NCBI GenBank assembly: GCA_031216445.1
Contig: CM062218.1
Coordinates: 19,629,501-19,693,500 of the forward strand
Direction: 5' to 3'
Length of the DNA: 64,000 nt
Origin: Lateolabrax maculatus
Lineage: Eukaryota > Chordata > Actinopteri > Acropomatiformes > Lateolabracidae
Shown here piece by piece: positions 59,615 to 64,000 of the stretch. A model generated the notes under the pieces. The model was given only the letters and a program-made list of their open reading frames with translations, searched no databases and was not told the DNA's origin. How positions within the stretch are numbered: the first letter of the stretch is position 1; each line of letters starts with the position of its first letter. The position numbers and the translations under genes are program-made.

Positions 59615-61818
59615 TATGTAGCCAGAGAATAATGGCTACTTTACCCATGAATTCCACTGTGTAAATCATATTATTGGGCATATGTGGTTTGTTATTTAAT
59701 ATTTAATCTCACAAATGTAAGAAATAGGATGACAAACTATGTACCAATGATTTCTTTTTGTTTTGAGGTCATACAATGTGGATCTAATTTTATCTATCAT
59801 AACTTTTTATTCGTTCAATGATGCCACTGTTATAAATTGATGAGATTTTAAAGTCATACTATTTATTGAATAAGTATAACCTACATAAAAAATGACTTAA
59901 AAAAGGTACTGTACCTTTACAGTACCTTTATGACCCTAACTTTAAATAATGGAACTACTGAATCAACAGTCAAAACTTTCCCACAGCTACATACAGGCTC
60001 CACAGGGGGAGGAACAGCAGCAATTATGATTACAAGACATACGTTTCCTTCAGTGATAACAGAATAACAGACTCAGTTCCAAACAATTGTCTTGTAATTT
60101 TATTTGGATTTCTGTGGCTTCACAATAATTATAACCTCTGGAATTCTTGGACTAAACAAATTCCACTTTTGGCTGACAAATATTGTAAATATTGTAATTA
60201 ATTCATATATAAATTAATAATATATATGAATTAATTAACTAAGTGTTTGTTATCATGTCATGCATGCCCAGCCCATACAAGACACCATTAATTCAAACAA
60301 ACCATGATCAGAGTGCTGTACAAACATATTTAAACAACAAAGAAAATCCATAAATAGAAACACAACAAAAGGATCTTTCACACCATCATTCAGTACAAAA
60401 TAATTCATAAATCACTGACCGAAACATTACTATATTCTGGAATAATCTAAATAAATACTAATTAAATCTACATAGAAAATGAGGATTTTGTACAACACGT
60501 GGTGTTTGTGGACAAAACTTAGAGCCAATCAGCTCTCTGATCAGGCGACAGCCAGGCGTTTCCCATCATGCCCTGGGTCTTGCAGTCGGTGGAGAGCTTA
60601 TACATCCATGTTTTATACATCCATGGTGGAGAGCGGCTGCGGCGCCTGGCTCTAAAAACTGCAGCCGCCTCGATCTCATGAGGTTATCATTGTCCACTAG
60701 TGCATGACGTCAGAGCAAGTCGGACACAAAACTAACCGGCATGCATTGCGCGGCGATCAGCGGTGATCGATTCTGCGCAGACGTGGCTCATCTCAGCCTA
60801 TTGTATAAAAAATGGCCCAGTCGCCAAAATATTTGCCCTCAAACCAAAAAAACAGTGTTTTCAAACCACCAACCGTGGTTAATATATTCCACACATTTCT
60901 TTTAACAGTCAAACCAATGAGCTAATGACAATTTTACACCGTGACACGTCGAGTAATATAGGCTATGTTCCATAAACGTTACTTTAAATCCACCTTTAAA
61001 TCCAACAAGTTATGTTGATGTTTGTGCCGAGGAAGCTTTTTAGTTTTTAGGGAGGTAAATTCATGAATCAGAAGCAGGAAAGACGTGAACTTTCACCTGT
61101 GATTGGATAGCTGAAGGTGGGCCTGGCTCAGTGAATACAGCTGGATATGGAGCTGTGGAGGAGCTGTTGGCCTTCACCCACACCTCCTTCATCCTCACTG
61201 TGAGATGAGTGACAAATGAACAATTTAATCTTTTTTAGAATTTTATTACTATGGAGTTTTTTTCCACTTTGGCGGACGGGTCAAAATACCCATGAGCCTT
61301 GGCTGCTGTTGCTATGGAGAGCAAGGTGTGAATCATAGCTGCGGTGAATTTAAAATACAGCTACAGCTGCTGAATTCATCCAAAACTGACCCCGAATCAG
61401 AAGTGAATTCATTTTAAATGCAGATTATAGGGTAATCAGTTTCCCAACAGTTTAATCTTTAGCTTTAATCCACAATGAGGAGTTTCAACCAGGAGAGTTT
61501 CATGCAGATCCAAACTATAGAAGAGCTTCAACTGCAGTCAGCTGACATTGTCCATGAGAGGAAAAATTAATGAATTTCAGGAACCTGGAATAGCTCCTCC
61601 CACTTTTCAGCTCTACAGGAAATGAAAAAAAAAAGCTGTCAGAAGGCAGCGGAATGGAAGCAGCGCTTTGATGCTGGATTCTAGAACTCACAGAACACCA
61701 GTAAGTAGACCTCAGAATCCCAACAGGGTCACATTATCTCCTGTCAACTGCAAACAAGTGTCGTGTACCACAGTCAAGTAGGATCTACTACAGAGACCAT
61801 CTTCACACAACTACAGTC
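59615..61818. other. Noncoding spanning the unit 3/unit 4 junction
   Basis: Counterpart of 40955-43159. The poly-A near 61630 is one base shorter, so the unit 3 to unit 4 period becomes 18,659 beyond it. Confidence 0.5.
60195..60237. repeat. Perfect 17-base inverted repeat, unit 3
   Basis: Counterpart of 21048-21090. Confidence 0.85.
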
Positions 61819-61978
61819 TACCACAGACCACTACAGTCTACCACAGACCACTACAGTCTACCACAGACCACAACAGTCTGCTACAGACCACTACAGTCTG
61901 CTACAGACCACTACAGTCTACCACAGACCACTACAGTCTGCTACAGACCACTACAGTCTACCACAGACTACTTCAGTC
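61819..61978 (+). repeat. 20-base minisatellite, 8 copies (unit 4)
   Basis: As in units 2 and 3. The flank at 61779 carries T, as unit 1 does, where units 2 and 3 have A. Confidence 0.9.
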
Positions 61979-61984
61979 TTCGAC

Positions 61985-63451
61985 ATGCCTTTTCACTTTT
62001 CTACAGACAGGGCCTTGGAACGAAGGTTGAACGCAAAGAAAAGGGTGAGAGTTGCTGACGATGTTCCTCAGGGCCGTCCAAAACCCCCCTCAGACATCGA
62101 GCGTCTGAAAGACGCTCTTGATAAAGCTCACCAGGAGAACTGTCTCCTGAAAGAGCAAGTAAACAACATGTCGCACCATGCCTTGTCCTTTGACAATTTA
62201 CTGATTGAAAACAAGGACAGTAAACAGCAAATAGCTCAGCTGGAGGAGCAGATCCAGCATCTGAAGAATGGCTTTGAGAATGCTCACAAGGAGAAAAGTC
62301 TCCTGATAGAGCAAATACACAGCATGTCGCTTCACGCCTCCTCCTTAAACAAATTACTCGGTGAAAAGGAGACAGATAAAGAAGAAATAAGCAGGCTGGA
62401 GCAGCTTCTACAGACCAGGGAGAGTCAGTTTGAAGCTGAAGACAAAAAGAGCCAGGAGACCATTACAAAGTACAAGGAAGAAATCTCCCACGTCAAGAAC
62501 AGTTTCCAAATCCAGATTGAGCAGCTGGAGATCCAGCTGCACCTCAACAAGAAGGAGTACATCGACCTGGCAGCAAGATTTGAGGCAGATAAAAAACAAC
62601 ATGCAGAGCAAAACGCCAAGGCCGTGTCAGAGAGCCAGAACAGCATCATGCTGCAGAACGAACTGCAGAATAAACTGAAGCAGAGAGACGATGAAGTCCT
62701 GAATCTCAAGAAGGACAACGACAAACTCTCCCAGAGGCTCACAGAGGCCACAAACCATCTGTGGAGCAACGGACAGGAATTTCTCCAGAGCGACAAAGCT
62801 TGGCAGACGAAATACCAAGCTCTGCAGGAGAAGTTCAGACAGGACCTGGCTGAGAAAGAACAGAGCTGGGAGACACGAGTACAACAGGTGGAGGAGGAGA
62901 AGAACGAACTGGAGCTCTGTCTGAAAGAAGAGAAGAGCAGACGCTTCTGGTCTCGCAGGGACAACACAAAGACTGGACAGACAAAGGTGGAGGAAAAGAC
63001 AAGTGAAGAAGATGAGATGAAAAAGAAAGAAAAGGAAGAGAGAGTGGAGATGAAAAACAAAGAAAAAGAAGAAAAGACTGAGATGAAAAAGAAAGAAAAG
63101 GAAGAAAAGAGGGAGATGAAAAAGAAAGAAAAGGAAGAGAAGGCAGAGATGAAAAAGAAAGAAAAGGAAGAGAAGAGGGAGATGAAAAAGAAAGAAAAGG
63201 AAGAAAAGTTGGAGATGAAAAAGAAAGAAAAGGAAGAGAAGGTAGAGATGGAAAAGAAAGAAAAGGAAGAGAAGACAGAGATGAAAAACCAAGAAAAAGA
63301 GGTGAAGACAGAGATGAAAAAGATGGAGAAGAAGGGTTTTATGAGCTGGATGCACAAGAAGAAGAAGTGCGACAGCGACAGTGAGGTGGAGGAGGCTGCT
63401 GGTTGTTCGTCTCAGGTCGGACAACAGCAGCTCCCTCAACCTCCCCCCTAA
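61985..63451 (+). CDS. Coiled-coil, Lys/Glu-rich protein, copy 4 (488 aa)
   Basis: Intact from the ATG at 61985, with the same protein sequence as copy 3. Upstream it has the same junction-shortened 5' region as copy 3. Confidence 0.6.
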   Translation: MPFHFSTDRALERRLNAKKRVRVADDVPQGRPKPPSDIERLKDALDKAHQENCLLKEQVNNMSHHALSFDNLLIENKDSKQQIAQLEEQIQHLKNGFENAHKEKSLLIEQIHSMSLHASSLNKLLGEKETDKEEISRLEQLLQTRESQFEAEDKKSQETITKYKEEISHVKNSFQIQIEQLEIQLHLNKKEYIDLAARFEADKKQHAEQNAKAVSESQNSIMLQNELQNKLKQRDDEVLNLKKDNDKLSQRLTEATNHLWSNGQEFLQSDKAWQTKYQALQEKFRQDLAEKEQSWETRVQQVEEEKNELELCLKEEKSRRFWSRRDNTKTGQTKVEEKTSEEDEMKKKEKEERVEMKNKEKEEKTEMKKKEKEEKREMKKKEKEEKAEMKKKEKEEKREMKKKEKEEKLEMKKKEKEEKVEMEKKEKEEKTEMKNQEKEVKTEMKKMEKKGFMSWMHKKKKCDSDSEVEEAAGCSSQVGQQQLPQPPP

Positions 63452-63454
63452 CCT

Positions 63455-63713
63455 CTCCACCCCTCCTCTGTCTCCCTCACCCCGTCCCTCTTTCCACCCT
63501 CCATCTTCCTCCATCTCCCTCACCACCTTTTAACACCCTCCTCCATCTCCCTCACCCCGTCCCTCTTACCATCCTCCTCCATCTCCCTCACCCCCTATTA
63601 CCACCCTCCCTCCATTCCCTCCTCCACCGTCCTCCAGTTCCCTCACCCCCTCTTACCACCCTCCATCCATTACCCCCTCCATCTCCCTCCCCCTCACCTC
63701 CACCCCCCGCCCC
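63455..63713. repeat. Pyrimidine-rich minisatellite, copy 4
   Basis: As copies 2 and 3. Confidence 0.8.
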
Positions 63714-63716
63714 CAT

Positions 63717-63866
63717 GGGCAGCACAGTGGTCAGCGCTGCAGCCTCACAGAAACACCTCCATCTTGTTTCTGTGTGGAGTTTGTATGTTCTCCCTGTGTC
63801 TGCGTGGGTTTTCTCCTGGTACTCAGGTTTCCCCCACAATCCAAAGACATTCAAATTCGGCTAATC
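63717..63866. repeat. Interspersed repeat fragment, copy 4
   Basis: Counterpart of 26398-26547. The remaining bases to 64000 are the 3' flank, including AATAAA near 63955. Confidence 0.5.
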
Positions 63867-64000
63867 CAAATACATCCAAAATCAAATACAATCAAATAAA
63901 CAATCAATCAAATAAAAGTTCAATCATAGTTCTGCATATGTCTGCCTTTTTGAATAAACACATAGAGTATAAATACAGCTGTATGACATTATGGTTGGTA

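Larger units (their letters stand above)
42431..61090. repeat. Tandem array, unit 3 (18,660 bases)
   Basis: Both ends carry the same junction (gacgtgaac joined to tttcacctg, 2-base CT overlap). The period from unit 2 to unit 3 is exactly 18,660 for every feature tested. Confidence 0.95.
61091..64000. repeat. Tandem array, start of unit 4
   Basis: Nearly identical to 42431-45341. The array continues past the right edge of the window. Confidence 0.95.

Overview
The window is eukaryotic, most likely from a teleost fish. The evidence is a Tc1-type DNA transposon, a two-gene PIF/Harbinger remnant with spliced coding pieces, BEL/Pao and Penelope-like retroelement fragments, MITE-like repeats and long AT-rich noncoding stretches. 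There are no operons, prokaryotic ribosome sites, rRNA, tRNA or CRISPR arrays.

Almost the whole window is one tandem segmental duplication. I divide it into the tail of a unit (1-1325, 'unit 0'), unit 1 (1326-22512, about 21.2 kb), unit 2 (22513-42430, about 19.9 kb), unit 3 (42431-61090, exactly 18,660 bases) and the start of unit 4 (61091-64000). Units 2 and 3 are nearly identical base for base. Unit 1 differs by scattered substitutions and several block indels of 180-560 bases. The junctions at 1325, 42430 and 61090 each carry a 2-base CT microhomology and have no transposon at the breakpoint.

Each complete unit has the same order on the + strand. First comes a 20-base minisatellite, then an intact 488-codon coiled-coil/Lys-Glu-rich reading frame, then a pyrimidine-rich minisatellite. 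These are followed by a BEL/Pao pol scrap, a MITE-like element and a BED-type zinc-finger remnant. Next is a region with minus-strand candidate exons encoding acidic protein, then a Penelope-like reverse transcriptase scrap. The unit ends with the Harbinger pair (HARBI1-like transposase remnant on +, Myb/SANT-like gene on -) and a 1,556-base Tc1 element with a TA target duplication. Only unit 1 retains a minus-strand TATA box and a candidate first coding exon near 22.0-22.2 kb. The duplication junctions delete this piece from the other units.

The best candidate for a functional gene is the coiled-coil frame, present four times and intact each time. All base differences seen between its copies change an amino acid. 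I do not recognise the family. Everything else is broken, or supported only by splice-site and reading-frame logic. I see no defined multi-gene system. The notable object is a very young tandem amplification of an uncharacterised coiled-coil gene.
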